Shown piece by piece: positions 22,838 to 34,116 of a stretch of 64,000 nucleotides of DNA. The translations under genes were made by a program, and so were the position numbers. The stretch's first letter is position 1, and each line of letters opens with the position of its first letter. Origin of the DNA: Ctenosaura bakeri (lineage: Eukaryota; Chordata; Lepidosauria; Squamata; Iguanidae); contig CAOLHI010001444.1 of the NCBI GenBank assembly GCA_948474755.1, forward strand, positions 434,001 to 498,000, given 5' to 3'. Below the pieces are notes generated by a model, which was given only the letters and a program-made list of their open reading frames with translations, did no database searches and had not been told where the DNA came from.

Positions 22838-22925
22838 CTGTAATTTGGAAAGCATGAACCTCTTGCTGGGCTCCCTTTGGGTTCTCAAGTTCATGCAGCT
22901 GAAGTTCCCTCAGGGGGAGCAAACC
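22838..22925 (-). CDS. PLEKHN1: PLEKHN1 coding exon 5 (PH domain 1)
   Basis: 88 nt, entering in phase 0 and leaving with one extra base (G). It begins GLLPLRELQLHELEN and ends EVHAFQIT; the split Gly codon is completed by exon 6. The mammalian counterpart has GLLPLTEL and HAFQITG. This covers the mid-to-late beta strands of the first PH domain. The loop KGAQQE is longer than the mammalian one by a few residues. The acceptor is TTTTGCAG and the donor GTGAGG. It was too short and too interrupted to show as a long open frame and was found by its splice sites and PLEKHN1 similarity. Confidence 0.93.
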
Positions 22926-23897
22926 CTGCAAAACAGAATGCAACAACCTTAGATTTTTGCTAGCCCAACTTCTTTAAATTTAGAACTGTATTCCCGACAG
23001 TGCCACTGCGTCACTGTGCCATAAGGCCAGAGCGGAGGTTATTCTCAAAAGGGCTACATAAAGCCCCTGTTTTTCTATGACTCAAAGGAAGATGAGGTAT
23101 AACAAAACCTTAACCCTTGAATATACCCCCAAAACAAAGGCTGAGGTTTGGAGATACAAAAGGAGATCACATCACTGGATGATTCACAAGCAGATGATGA
23201 CAACATATTTGCCTTAAATGACCTTGGAAAAGAATATGCCATTTTAGGCTCTCTAAAAAGAGGAATGCAGAAATGACTTATTTGGATGGGAGTATGAAGA
23301 TATAAATTCGATCAGGGTGAGGCAAAGTGCAAGGGAGTGGAGGTCGGGCAGATGTGAGGCAAATATGAGTTCCAAAAAAAAGGAACTGGTAGAATAAGTA
23401 GGGCACGTAGGCAGAGGAAAAGAGAAGTGACATAGGATTAATTGAAAACCAGAACGAAGTAGATGACCAAGGAGCAATCCTTGTCATCCTCTATTCCTAC
23501 TTCTAAGGTGGGGTAGGACCATAACTCCATAGTCCCCCAGCCACCATACACTGATCATGGTGGTTGAGGGATTCTGGGAGTTATAGTCCACAAAAAATAT
23601 AGTCCAAAAAAGCAACTCTTTCAAGCTCCAATGGGAAGCTGCCTAATACTGACTCACACTATTGATCTATCTAGCCCAGCATTGTCTAATCTCAGACTAG
23701 GGGTGATATTCCTTCCAGGGTCTTCCAGGGTCCCAGCCCTATGTGGAGGTCTGGAATTTCTGCACGAAAAAGCCTGGGCTGTGCTACTGGCTCAAAGTGC
23801 TCTAGCTAAGCAGCACATGGCCCTTCACTCATTCTCTGATTATATGTTTTAAATTAGGGCCAGCAGCGTGGCTTTTGATGGAGATGCTGTCCTTTAC
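22926..23897. other. Intron 4 of PLEKHN1
   Basis: Short intron. It contains a minus-strand tRNA-type SINE (about 23634-23840) and, near 23510-23620, a GGATTCTGGGAGTTATAGTCC-like repeat remnant. The rest is unassigned. Confidence 0.65.
23634..23840 (-). mobile_element. tRNA-type SINE (second family)
   Basis: GCTGCCTAATACTGACTCA, CTATCTAGCCCAGCATTGTC, TCTGCACGAAAAAGC and CTCTAGCTAAGCAGC: the inverted layout of squamate SINEs whose head is GAGCTCAGTGGTAGAGC-like. Confidence 0.65.
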
Positions 23898-23978
23898 CTG
23901 ATAGGTGAGTCCATTGGGACCAAGGGACTGGAAATAGAGGTAGGCTTGAAAGAGTTCCAGGTAGCAGTCATTCACCTC
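23898..23978 (-). CDS. PLEKHN1: PLEKHN1 coding exon 4 (PH domain 1)
   Basis: 81 nt, 27 codons, phase 0 at both ends. It encodes EVNDCYLELFQAYLYFQ then SLGPNGLTYQ, the middle beta strands of PH domain 1; the mammalian exon reads DCYLELFPAHLYFQ at the same place. The acceptor is GTTGCAG just above 23978 and the donor GTAAAG below 23898. The length equals exon 8, which encodes the matching part of PH domain 2, including the final GLTYQ versus GLYFK. Confidence 0.95.
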
Positions 23979-24291
23979 CTGCAACAGAAAGACCAAGTGC
24001 AAAAACATTATTTCTGCGCAAAAGGGATTCATTTCACATGTGAACTGGGGGCCCTGAGGACAGATTACAATGTTTAATAAGAAATTTAACATTTAACTTC
24101 AAAATAAATTGAAAAGGGGGGGGGCAAGAAGAGAACAGCAATCCAAGCAATCAAGAATGATAACTGATATTTTTGCCAGGGCTTCCAGTTCTGGATTTTC
24201 CCAGACTCTGAGATTTTAGGGCCAAAACCTGAGAGACAGAGATGGTCCTTGAGGGTGTCATTAGGTGCTATGCATTAAGTACTAACTAGTG

Positions 24292-24512
24292 TAGTATAGT
24301 GGTCTTGTGTTGGAGTACGAATCTGGAGACCAGGGAATTCCAGCTGAGCCACGGAAACCCACTGAGTGACCTTGGGCAAGTCATGCTCTCTCAGCCTCAG
24401 AGGAAGGCAAAGGCAACCTCCCCCCAAACAAATATTGCCAAGAAAACCTACGGGTAGGTTTGGCTTAGGGTTTCATAAGCCTGAAAGGATTTGTAGGTAC
24501 ACAACAATAATA
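24292..24512 (+). mobile_element. tRNA-type SINE with ACAAC tail
   Basis: TAGTGGTCTTGTGTTGGA head, GGAAACCCACTGAGTGACC middle, CACAACAATAATAAC tail. Confidence 0.78.
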
Positions 24513-24635
24513 ACAGTTGCTCACAGTTTGTCATTCAAATACACATGTGCGTGCACACATACACACACAGAGTATTTTCCTGTTTTTAAATGAAGACAGA
24601 AAGTTTACTGAAAGGTGCTGTTCCTACATGAAGGT

Positions 24636-24690
24636 GAAATGAATCATAGACCGTCCAGTCCAACCCTCTGCTATGCAGGAAATGAGGCAA
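24636..24690 (-). mobile_element. CR1 tail fragment
   Basis: ATCATAGACCGTCCAGTCC and CTATGCAGGA resemble the inverted CR1 end. Very short. Confidence 0.5.
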
Positions 24691-25255
24691 CTATTCCTTT
24701 TCACTTATTTAGGGAGATGGAATAAGGAACCTTTAATCTAGCCTCCTTTTTTCTAGTCTGAAGGTAGATGTTGAGCAGAGCAGAGGGTGAGCCCTGGTTC
24801 CATGCCTGGGAGGGAAGGACGAAGTTAACTAAGGAAATACATAAACCCTCTGGACCGTCTTTGCAAACTGAAGCAAGAAATCCATTACAAACTGTAGCAA
24901 GCTGTTGTTCTCCCTAGAGGAGACTGAGAGTTGCACCCAGCTCCTCTTGCCTGGAGCGGATCCTACCAAAATTGGAGAATTTCCATCCTCATCTCATGTT
25001 TGGAGATGACCCATGAAAACTGGAAACTCAGGTCCAAGCCCCGAGATTAGACACCCTAGGCATCACCCAGAATTCAGAGGCTGCTGACAGCCTGACTACA
25101 TTTGTATATTTGTGTAAATAAGTGCCTAAGCAACACCAGATGTTTAGCTGTCTGGGTGTGACTGTTGAGAAGGCCCAACCCCACAAGGCCAACCAAAACA
25201 AGCACATCAACAGCAGAGCATCCTCACATGATCTTAATGTATACATAAGTTCATC

Positions 25256-25408
25256 TTGGAGCCAGACTGGTGCAGGGGTTTGAATCTTGGACTACAATTC
25301 TGGAGACCAGAGTTCAATTCCTCACTTGGCCATGGAAACCCACTGGGTGGCCTTGAGTGAGTCACACACTCTCAGCTCCAGAAAACCCAGTGATAGGTTC
25401 ACCTTCAG
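25256..25408 (+). mobile_element. tRNA-type SINE, 5' part
   Basis: GGAGCCAGACTGGTGCAGGG, CTGGAGACCAGAGTTCAATT, GGAAACCCACTGGGTGGCC. The tail is lost after AGTGATAGGTTCACC. Confidence 0.78.
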
Positions 25409-25949
25409 ATGGATATGGCTGGTAGCCACTTTCTGACAGGCAAACAGAAGTTCATGGGAGGTTACACCATGCTTTTAAAGAGAATTGCTGCCCCTGGAGG
25501 CTTCTGGGAGGAATGGGGTCTCAGAACAGCAATAAAAGGTGGGGCCCACATGCAGAGCATGATCATGATGTTACAGAGCAGGTTTAGGGTTTTAAATGGA
25601 TAAGACCTAGCAGTCTGAATTGCTCTCAAAAGCAAATTGACAGTCTCTGAAAATAAGTCTGCAAGAACTGACCAATAATCTGGTCATTGTGTTTCCACAA
25701 GTTTCCTTCAAGTTTCCAAATGATCTTCATTAGCAGTCCAACATGCAGCTCCTTTCCTCAATAGAAGTGTTTGTTCACAGAGCATGGACAACTGTTGTTT
25801 GTTTGCTCTGAAGGAAGGGCTGTACCCGGTGCACCAGCTCAAATTGGTAAGAGAAACCTCAGGGTGCAACTGTGCCACATGGGCTTCCAAATACAATGCT
25901 TGGTCTAAGAGCAATCCCTCCCAGCAATAAACCTGATCCTGTAAGGGGA

Positions 25950-26090
25950 ATGTAACCCAGTCGCTCTCTCAGACTCAGAACAAGGCAAAGACAAACCCCC
26001 CTGAAACAAATCTTTCCAAGAAAACCCCATAATAAAGACCACTTTAGGATCACCATAAGTCGGAACCAACTTGAAGACACACAGCAAAAG
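25950..26090 (+). mobile_element. tRNA-type SINE, 3' part
   Basis: AGGCAAAGACAAACCCCCC, CCAAGAAAACCCC and tail CATAAGTCGGAACCAACTTG. Confidence 0.75.
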
Positions 26091-26104
26091 ATACCATTCT
26101 TAGA

Positions 26105-26290
26105 AGAGGTTTACTTTATTTATTTTCTTAAATTATTTTTACCCTGCTCTTCAGCAAAAAGTACTCTCAGACCAGCTGACAAAAGGGCTATAAAAAAACC
26201 CAGTCCCTGCAGACTTCCTATCTAAAAGGCGTAACACCAAAGGGGAAAATAAGGATGAAGAAAGAAAAGGAAAAACAACCAAACCCAGGT
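26105..26290 (-). repeat. L2-like LINE 3' fragment
   Basis: TTTATTTATTTTC...TACCCTGCTCTTC followed by an A-rich ladder resembles inverted L2 ends. Diverged. Confidence 0.4.
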
Positions 26291-26439
26291 ACTGCTTGCA
26301 CAGTGAGGTCCAAATCCTACTGTTACTCTCAACCGGATTAGATCACTACTACATCACAGGATCTGCATGAGTTTTGACTCACCATCCCACAACTGATTCA
26401 GTGATTCTGCTCAAGCTGGGAAGTGGGCGATGGTAGCCC

Positions 26440-26600
26440 ACCCAAGCCCATGAAACTCATTTGGCCTCATTCCCACTCCCTCTCTCTGACTCTGGCCTAA
26501 CATACAGGGTTGCTGTGAAGACAAACAAGGAAGAAGAGAGTCAAGTGTACCACCTTGAGCTCACTGGAAGAAATGTGGGATATAAATGCAATTGATCATT
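26440..26600 (+). mobile_element. tRNA-type SINE with GGGATATAAAT tail
   Basis: ATGAAACTCATTTGGCC, TAACATACAGGGTTGCTG, CACCTTGAGCTCACTGGA and GGGATATAAATG: a second squamate SINE type with an L2-like tail. Confidence 0.65.
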
Positions 26601-26689
26601 TAAAATGGAGAATCCAATTTGCTTATTATAAAGCTACAAGTGGGGGTACAGGTGTATCATTCATTCCTCCAATAAGCTCAAAACGGTGT

Positions 26690-26830
26690 ACATAGCTCTC
26701 CTCCTCTTCACTTTACTTTCACAATAACCCTGTGAGGTTGATCAGGCTGAGAGAGAGATAAAAGCCAGCCCAGGGTCACCCAGTGAGCTCAGTGAAGACT
26801 AGAGGGTCTGCCTCTCCCACATCCTAGTCC
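26690..26830 (-). mobile_element. tRNA-type SINE fragment, inverted
   Basis: AATAACCCTGTGAGGTTGAT, GGCTGAGAGAGAGATAAA, GGGTCACCCAGTGAGCTC, the inverse of the type at 26440-26600. Confidence 0.6.
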
Positions 26831-26926
26831 CACATCCCAACCACAACAGTCACACAGTTCTCCCACCTCGCTTTATTTTGATATCTCTTCACCCATCGTT
26901 TTCTCTTATTCCTCTATACAACTCAC

Positions 26927-27073
26927 CTGACAGTGCTGAAATTTAAATTTGACCTTGGAGTAATAGATAATTTTCCCCAGATTCCGCACCACCGTCTTTC
27001 TCCTCCCCTTCTTGAGCAGGCCTGGGAACCGCTGGTCAAAGTTTTCCTTCTCATTTTCTTGAGCAGCAAGGTT
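26927..27073 (-). CDS. PLEKHN1: PLEKHN1 coding exon 3 (start of PH domain 1)
   Basis: 147 nt, 49 codons, phase 0 at both ends. Key pieces are the acidic ENEKENFDQRF, the basic patch KKGRRK, then VVRNLGKIIYYSKVKFKFQ. The last part is the first beta strands of PH domain 1; the basic loop just before it is where PH domains usually contact phosphoinositide or acidic lipid headgroups, though lipid binding here is inferred from the family. The acceptor is GTTGCAG upstream and the donor GTGAGT at 26926-26921. It aligns to the mammalian exon with conserved KKGRR, VRNLGK and FQH. Confidence 0.95.
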
Positions 27074-28424
27074 CTGCAACAGAGATGAAATACAAGCCAT
27101 TTTTAGAAAAGACAATTCAACAACAGCCCATCACAACTGGAAGATGACCGTGCAAATGCAGGACAGCCACTGGAGGATCCATAACCTTAATGAAATGAGA
27201 GGTATTATCTTTAAAATCACAACCCTGGCCACTCTGAATTCATCAAATTCCCCTCCTATAGAATCAGTGCCCTGGGACATATGTTCCAAAGTCCAACCAA
27301 AAAGCCATAAAAATCTCACCACAAATTTTCAAAACCAAAAGTTCCTTCATCACACAAAGATGTTTTCAAAAAATTATCCAAAGGAAAGGGTTCACTGTCA
27401 GAGTCACATAATCTGCATGTTGTCTTCTGACAGTTTGAGAGGAAAGGTCTGTGAACTATTAAATTAGGCTCATCAGGGGCTCTCTCTATGGGAGATGCAC
27501 TGCTTTGTTGGGTTTCCATGCCAACCAAGGATTATAGATTATATTACTGCAATATTGCCTCTTTGCTTAGAACCCTGGAGAGGAGCCTCCATGTCCAGCA
27601 TTGTGATAAATCCAGCAAAGGGGCTTGAAAAGGCACTAAACCCAATCTGACCCCCCTCTCTCACACACACATACCCAAAATAGAAGCTACCAAACCTGAG
27701 CAAAAGTCGTTTCCAAAAGCCAAGCTCCAGGCAAACAGGCAAACCCCTCTGGAATTTCCAAGCTCAGCTTATTATAGTTCAGCCTCTCTCTCTCTCCTCC
27801 GCCTCTCTCTCTTTTCCCTGGGCACTGTGAATCTTTTTCCATACTCATCTCTACACATCTGTAAACTTCCAGCCACCCCTCATTCTCAGTTGCCTCAGGG
27901 TCTTTGCAGGGACATGCCTGACCAATCATCTGCCATGTTGTTTTCTCCAACGCCAGACTGCTCCACTTCTCCATTCCTGAAGCAACCTTGTGTCTTCTTC
28001 CAGTGTCAGGATGCACTGCACTGCACTGCATCCTGGAGACCCTTTCCTGCATCCAGGAGACCCTTTCCTACATACAAGTCCTTCTGGTCTTTCTGAAGCA
28101 ACTGACCCATAATTCATTTATATCCTCTTCTTCCCCCTCCAATTTGTTTAGAGGAAATCTGTGCAGAGTTTGGAAAATTTACTTTTTTAATCTTCAGTTT
28201 CCATGATGCCCAGCACAGTCACTGTATGGGGATTCTGGGAGTTGTACGACCCAAAACTTCTTGCATACTCTCTCCTGCCCCCCAGCACAAAGACTTGTCC
28301 TACCATATACAGGAAAGAACATTAAACACTTGTGTTTTCCAATATGTTGCCCTGGGAGGAACACCTGATTTTAAAAATCACACAGAAGCCAAGATCCTGT
28401 AGGGCACAGTACAGTGGAATACTG

Positions 28425-28580
28425 TAGCTCCCTATCTAGAACTACTTTTGCGTCTTGAACTCCATTTGCAGCAACTGAAGTAAGTTGAGGACAAAGGGAG
28501 GAAACGGGAAAAGGACAGAGAAATCAAGACATTTGCAGAACAGCCAAAAAAGTGGGATGACAGAGGGCTAATTAAGGCTA
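28425..28580 (+). repeat. Unclassified dispersed repeat, fragment
   Basis: TTGCAGCAACTGAAGTAAG, TGAGGACAAAGGGAGGAAA and GTGGGATGACAGAGGGCTA align with the family at 3240-3910 and 43565-43905. Confidence 0.55.
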
Positions 28581-29639
28581 ATATATATCCAAGAAGAAAC
28601 TAGGCATGATTTGACACGGTCAGGAGGTAAAGCACTTAAACAACACACATAGGTCTTTCTCTTTTCAAAACAAAGAATAAATTATGGCAGTAATAAGCCC
28701 GCATATCCTGTCATTTTGTTTGGTCTGCATAATGTAATACAGGTCACAAAACTCAGCATGCAGAATCTGGATTTTAGTTTTAATCATGCAGATGCATAAT
28801 TCCTGTATATAAAGTCCTCAGCCTACTGCTGGGTGTATCACTGCAGACTGCAATGTGGAGGCTTGCTTGGTGGAATATTTCACTTCCATGTCAGTTTTGT
28901 TTAACTCCTTGCTCATAGAAAACTAGCACACTGGACAAATGGGTTCTGATCTAGCTTTCTCCCCAACATGTTTGCTTTCTATATAGTGGGTGTAACAGTC
29001 AATCACCGAGTTCTCCGTTATCCTGAAGTCATACAAACTTAGGCACAGATTGACTTTCAGCTTCTGTTTGTAGGCATAACAGCTGAGGAAGAGCTCAGAA
29101 TTAATGCTTTCCATAGCAATGTTTGTAGAAACACTTAGCAGCATTTGCTCCTGTTTGTATGAAAGCAGAAACAATTAACAGTTGCTGGGATAGGATCAGG
29201 GGCAGTGAGAGAAGGCTTAAGATGTACAATAAAGTCGTTCCTTATGCTCTACCTACTTTTCCTCTTTCCTTTGGTAAAGCAGGTTAGATAGGATTCTAAA
29301 GCCAGGCTTGGGTTAAAAAAAACGAAAACCCTACGAAACCTGTTTTCCAGGAACCGGTCATGGGGACTCAATAGCACACCAAGGGCTGGGAACACATCTT
29401 GTCACACACCACTGCCATCAGCTGTCATTCAGCTTCTCCAGCCAGGGAGCAACTGTAGTATTCTCCTTCACTGTCAAATGCTGGAAAGCATGCATTAAAC
29501 CACACTGTAAGTGCCAACTCTGTACGCTGGTGTCAAAAGTGTGCTTGCATCTCTAGGACAGGAGGTGGGGGAGCACAGTATTCTGAAGGAGATGGTGGGA
29601 TCAGGTAGCAGGCAGATAGCACGATCCAGGAGGCAGAGC

Positions 29640-29920
29640 CTGTGGAATTAGCCAGCCCTAATCCTTGTGTGCCTGCTTTTTAATAACTGGTGCCAGCCGA
29701 GACAGCTGCAAGAGCCCAGTTGATAGATGAAGGCTCAGCAGTTATTAACCAGACCAGCGCTGTGCCCGGGCGACTCACTTACCTCACTTCTTTGGAATGG
29801 GCTTCACCCCCCTCCAAGCTACAGCCACTTCAGAGGCCCCGTCAACAGCTAGAGAGGAACCAGTTAACTGGTGACGAGGTGCTAATTATCCACAAGCTCC
29901 TCTCCCCTGCCTTTTTTTTT
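29640..29920. other. Repeat-free block, possible conserved non-coding element
   Basis: No repeat family recognised; moderately GC-rich with inverted-looking TTAATAACTGG / CAGTTATTAACC sites (about 29680 and 29740). Function unknown. Confidence 0.3.
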
Positions 29921-30696
29921 TTTTTATCTTGGGTTTCTTTGCCTTTAGCTGGGCCTAATTGGATCAAGACACTGCTAAGCCAATAGACAGATAACATGTA
30001 GAATCTGGTAGTCTGGCCAAAGATGAAATATTACCATAAAGGATGAATTATGTTCACCGAGATCAAATGCAGATTGCAAAAGTAAAGGCTTGCTTGACAT
30101 TCTCACCAGGTTGGTTTTTGTTTCCGGCTAGACAATACAGGATTTTGAACAACACAGAGGTGATCATATACAATGAAAAGTTTGCAAAAGTTAGCTAACA
30201 TACTGTTAGTTGAAAGGTACGGGGGCGGGGGGCAAATCCCACTTTCAAGACCCTTCCCTCTAATTCACTCTAAGTATGAGGCTTCTTGTGTTTTATTTAC
30301 TGCTGTAGAAACCTGTATAGGATCAGAGGTAAGTTTTATGTTCGCTTCGTATGCTCCGGACACAAATCTTGGCATTGAAAACTGTGGGTTGGTGGGAGGG
30401 GGGTTAAATTATGCCTTATGCCTTATGCCTTATTTAAACAAAACTGTTCACTCACTCAAGAAATCTAAAATGCAAGCTATAAATGTAGGCATGTAACCTA
30501 AGACAAGTGTTGTGATTTGTGAGGTATATCTGACAGCTTCAAGGATCTCAGTTGATCTCAAATCTGGGTGAAGAACGTGGAAAAAAATTGTTGCGTGATC
30601 CTATACAGGTTAACGTCAAAGCAAATCTTAGTGTCAAGGCCAAATCCAGACCGAGGGGACAATAGGCAGTGAGTATGCTCCGACACTGGCAGGCTT

Positions 30697-30918
30697 TGCT
30701 GTTGTGTGCCGTCAAGTTGTTTCCAACTTATGGCAACCCTATCCTAGGGTTTTCTTGGGAAGATTTGTTCAGAGGCAATTTGCCTTTGCCTTCCTTTGAG
30801 GCTGAGTGAGTGTGACTCGTCCAAGTCAACCAGTGGGTTTCTGTGGCTGAGGAGAGATTTGAACCCTGGTCTCCAGGGTCTTCATCCAACACTCACCCAC
30901 ACTATACCAGGCTGGCTC
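30697..30918 (-). mobile_element. tRNA-type SINE with inverted ACAAC-class tail
   Basis: TTGTGTGCCGTCAAGTTG, TTCCAACTTATGGCAACCC, TTTTCTTGGGAAGATTTG, AACCCTGGTCTCCAGGG and CAGGCTGGCTC end. Confidence 0.82.
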
Positions 30919-31489
30919 AAACAGTGGCAAGCCTACCTGGTACCAATTCCTCTGAGCAGCACCAGATAGCTGCTACTTAAAGGCCTGGAACAAAGTAACA
31001 ACAGGGGATTTCTGGGAAACTGAAAATGGAAGAGGGGGCTGGCAGCTTCCTATACATGCCAAATAGTGATGCCGGGCCTGCCAAGTGCATCCAATGGAAC
31101 TTACTCCCAGGAAAATATGCTGAGTGTGGAAGCCTTCAGGGTAAAGGGCCTGACTTCACTGATCTTCCCTAGCTGGGAAACCCTACCTTTCTTCTATGAT
31201 TAGAGAATTCCAGTTAATAAAGAAAATAAATCTGTGCCAAATTAATACTGGAGCAGTTACCGCTGGAGAGGGAAGGACAGTGGCTCCGGACTGGCAGCCA
31301 TGGTGGACTGTCTGCTTTGCTCTTCATCCATGTCTGCTTGCCAGTCATGCCTATCGTCCACTAGGAAGTGGGATTTGTGCTTCTTGTTTCTGGGTTACTG
31401 GGATCTAAGATAGGCTTCTGTATATCAAGCATATATGGAGGAAGGGGGAAAAACAGAGATAGCCATGTTTTTCCATGAGCCTGTATCTC

Positions 31490-31855
31490 CCAACTGTCCT
31501 GATTTGACAGGGTCACAGTCCCAATTAATCTTATCATCCTTCTTTTTCAGCAGCTTTTAAGATATCCCAGTTACTTTCTCCTTCTCGCACTTTCTCCCTT
31601 TGTCCTCACTTTACTTCAGTTGCTGCAAGATAAATTCAAAGTGCAAAAGTAGTTTGCACTCAATTAGCTCAACAGTGGAATGAAGCAACCAAAGGCAGAA
31701 TCTTGCCCTTCCCAAAAAAAAAAACCCAAACTCCAGCAGCCTTTCTTAGCTTGTGTCTTCTTTTTCATCAATAATTTCACCATCTTAACCACACACCGAT
31801 GTTGCTTGGCCACACGTATCCCAGTTTTTACCTGTGAAACATTGGGGAATATGCG
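31490..31855 (-). repeat. Unclassified dispersed repeat
   Basis: Inverted copy of the family at 3240-3910: CCAACTGTCCTGATTTGACA, TTTGTCCTCACTTTACTTC, CAGAATCTTGCCCTTCCCA, then CGATGTTGCTTGGCCACACG. Confidence 0.65.
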
Positions 31856-32239
31856 AGCAACAAAACAACTCAGCAGAGACGGGCACTGTCTTTGCCAAAA
31901 GCATGCCAGCTATATGAGCAATTTGTATCCTTGCTTCAGACTATGAATTATTACAAAGGTTTTGGTATTTCAGACAAACGTTAATTGCAAAGCAGCTACA
32001 GACTCCTAGGAAGAGGTTGTGCTGCTTGTATTAAATTTAGTACTGATCATTGCTGGTTGGTTTGCAAGGAAAACAAGTTGGCAAATAGTAGATAATTTAT
32101 ATGTCAATTTCTGTTGGGGTATTAATAAGCAAAGTTTCAAGATACACAAAATTTTTCACAGATGAAATTATAGATTTGTGTAAAGGTTCACTCAGTACTT
32201 CAGGCTGCTTATATTACAACCACTGGTGATGCAAGAGTA

Positions 32240-32530
32240 TGCAAACTTCTGAGTAACACGAAATGCTTCACTAAGATAATTTGTGTTTCGACTTAAAGGC
32301 TCTCCTGTGTCCTGAGTTAGCTATCTTCTCATTCTGATCTGAGAAACAGATTAGCATCTACAGTACATCAGTGAACATGTATTTGGAGGTGGGATGCTCC
32401 TAAGTGATGATTAACAATTTCACAGAGAGGTAATTAAAGTTCAGGGAAATGAAGAGTAAAGGATTAATGCTGAGTTTATTGATCAGCTGCCATTCTGGAA
32501 CCGAGAAAACAAAAATATTCAGGCTAGTTA
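32240..32530. other. Repeat-free block, possible conserved non-coding element
   Basis: No repeat recognised. Holds AGGTAATTAAAG, GATGATTAACAATTTC and GTTTATTGATCAGC, homeodomain/HNF1/FOX-like sites. Inference only. Confidence 0.28.
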
Positions 32531-32934
32531 CTACAAAGCTGTTGTGAACCAACAAAGAGGTTTTCCTTAGAATCCACAGGATTCCAACGTGAGGGATATA
32601 AACAGCAATGGTGGTAACAGATCCAGTTCAAATCATTGCTCCGTCTTGAGGTTCACTGGCTTGGCTTCATTGAGTTGCCATCACTTACACTAAGTGACCC
32701 CAGGAGATTACAGTCATATCCCAGGAACAGCAGGACAGCAATATAAAGAAAAGGATGCTGGAAAGTACTATAAAGCAGCAATTAATATATACCTCAGTAG
32801 ATCATGAAATGATAAATAATACAACATGTGCATAAGTTGAGTCCATTTCAGATTGGAGTCCTCATGACAGAATGCTTTTTCACATTAAAAAAATTCTATG
32901 TGCCCAGAAATTTAGCATTTTCAGAAGACACTAA

Positions 32935-33130
32935 GGCCATTTCCGCACTACACTGTTATAATGCCATTATTCCACTGTCAGCATCCTGTGGAATTCTGGG
33001 GTTTGTAGTTTACTCAGGCCCAGGAGCTCTCTGGCTGAGAATTCTAAATCTCCTTCTCTAAACAGAAAACCCCAGAATTCCACAGGATGGTGGAATAATA
33101 GCACTATAATAGTGTAGTGTGGAAATGGCC
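32935..33130. mobile_element. Palindromic MITE, long form
   Basis: GGCCATTTCCGCACTACAC / GTGTAGTGTGGAAATGGCC ends, with the extra interior GAGCTCTCTGGCTGAGAATT. No matching 3-bp duplication (TAA versus CAG). Confidence 0.85.
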
Positions 33131-33244
33131 CAGGTTGGAAATCTTCTCCCCGATATGCTGTGTGTTGTCTTAATCTTATTCTTATTAAATGGAGAAGCAT
33201 TTGATCATATGAATGCTCTATCTACAATTCAGACACAAGTTTAC

Positions 33245-33398
33245 TATCTCGGGGTTAGGTTAGGATTTATTCTCCTGTTCTTAATAGTTAGTTGATTGTA
33301 GTTAATGTGTTTTAGGGGGTTGGTTTTAGATGGGTTGGTGGGTGGGGAGGAGTGGTTATGTAGTACCGCCTCGATCCATGGGAGAGGCGGGATATAAA

Positions 33399-33400
<2 letters not shown>
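33245..33400 (+). mobile_element. L2-like LINE 3' end
   Basis: Ends GGGAGAGGCGGGATATAAAT, the typical L2 end, running directly into the microsatellite at 33398. Confidence 0.6.

Positions 33401-33470
<70 letters not shown>
33398..33470. repeat. Compound (ATT)n(ATC)n microsatellite
   Basis: ATT units to about 33436 then ATC units to 33470; grows out of an L2-like tail. Confidence 0.92.
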
Positions 33471-33884
33471 TCCAGTTTCCAGTATTCTACCTCACTTTAC
33501 CCTGTGACAGTGACAGCAAATCTCATCTTCTCTGAACCTCAATGGCTGAGCCTTCAGAGTTTGCACAGACAAGTCTGCAACACTTTTCTTTCTCTACACA
33601 AAAAAACAGTACCACACAGCTCTCTTGCCTAGAGTCCTCACAGTTTAAAGGTTCAGCCCATTCACCACAATGATAACTAGTTAACATATATATCCTTCTG
33701 TCATACAGCCTGTTCCTCACGTCAGCATCTGTACAGAGCAGTGGTGATACAAGCTGTACAGTGGCTGCACCTTCAGTCCATGCCTCTAGCACAACCTCCA
33801 TGGTTCTGGAAGCATCATCGGCACAGTGCTGCCCTATCCCTAGAATTAAATAGGTAGAGTTATTTACTTATTAAAATACATATG

Positions 33885-34116
33885 GTTGCTGCTGTGTACC
33901 TTCAGTTTGTTTCCAACTTATGGAGACCCGAAGGTGAACCTATCACAGAGTTTTCTTGGCAAGGTACGGTCAGAGAGAGTCTCCTTTTGCCTTCTCTGAA
34001 GCTGAGAGAATGTGACTTGCCCATGGTTAGCCTGTGCGTTTCCAAGGCTGAGCAGGGATTTGAAGCCTGATCTCCTTAGTCCAACACTCAAATCACTATG
34101 CCAACCTGGCTTCCCA
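33885..34116 (-). mobile_element. tRNA-type SINE
   Basis: TGCTGCTGTGTACCTTCAG, TTTCCAACTTATGGAGACCC, GAGTTTTCTTGGCAAGG and a CCAACCTGGCTTCC end. Confidence 0.8.

Larger units (their letters stand above)
23979..26926. other. Intron 3 of PLEKHN1
   Basis: Contains SINE copies at 24292-24512, 25256-25408, 25950-26090, 26440-26600 and 26690-26830, a CR1 tail fragment near 24636-24690 and an L2-like fragment near 26105-26290. The remainder is unassigned. Confidence 0.65.

Noticed and set aside
28923..29174. Minus-strand open frame of 83 codons with protein-like composition
   Set aside because: Residues look plausible but I recognise no family, there are no convincing splice sites or initiation context, and it is inside intron 2. 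It may be a decayed repeat or non-coding conserved sequence.
33330..33632. Open frame with Tyr and His runs
   Set aside because: Translation of the ATT/ATC microsatellite.
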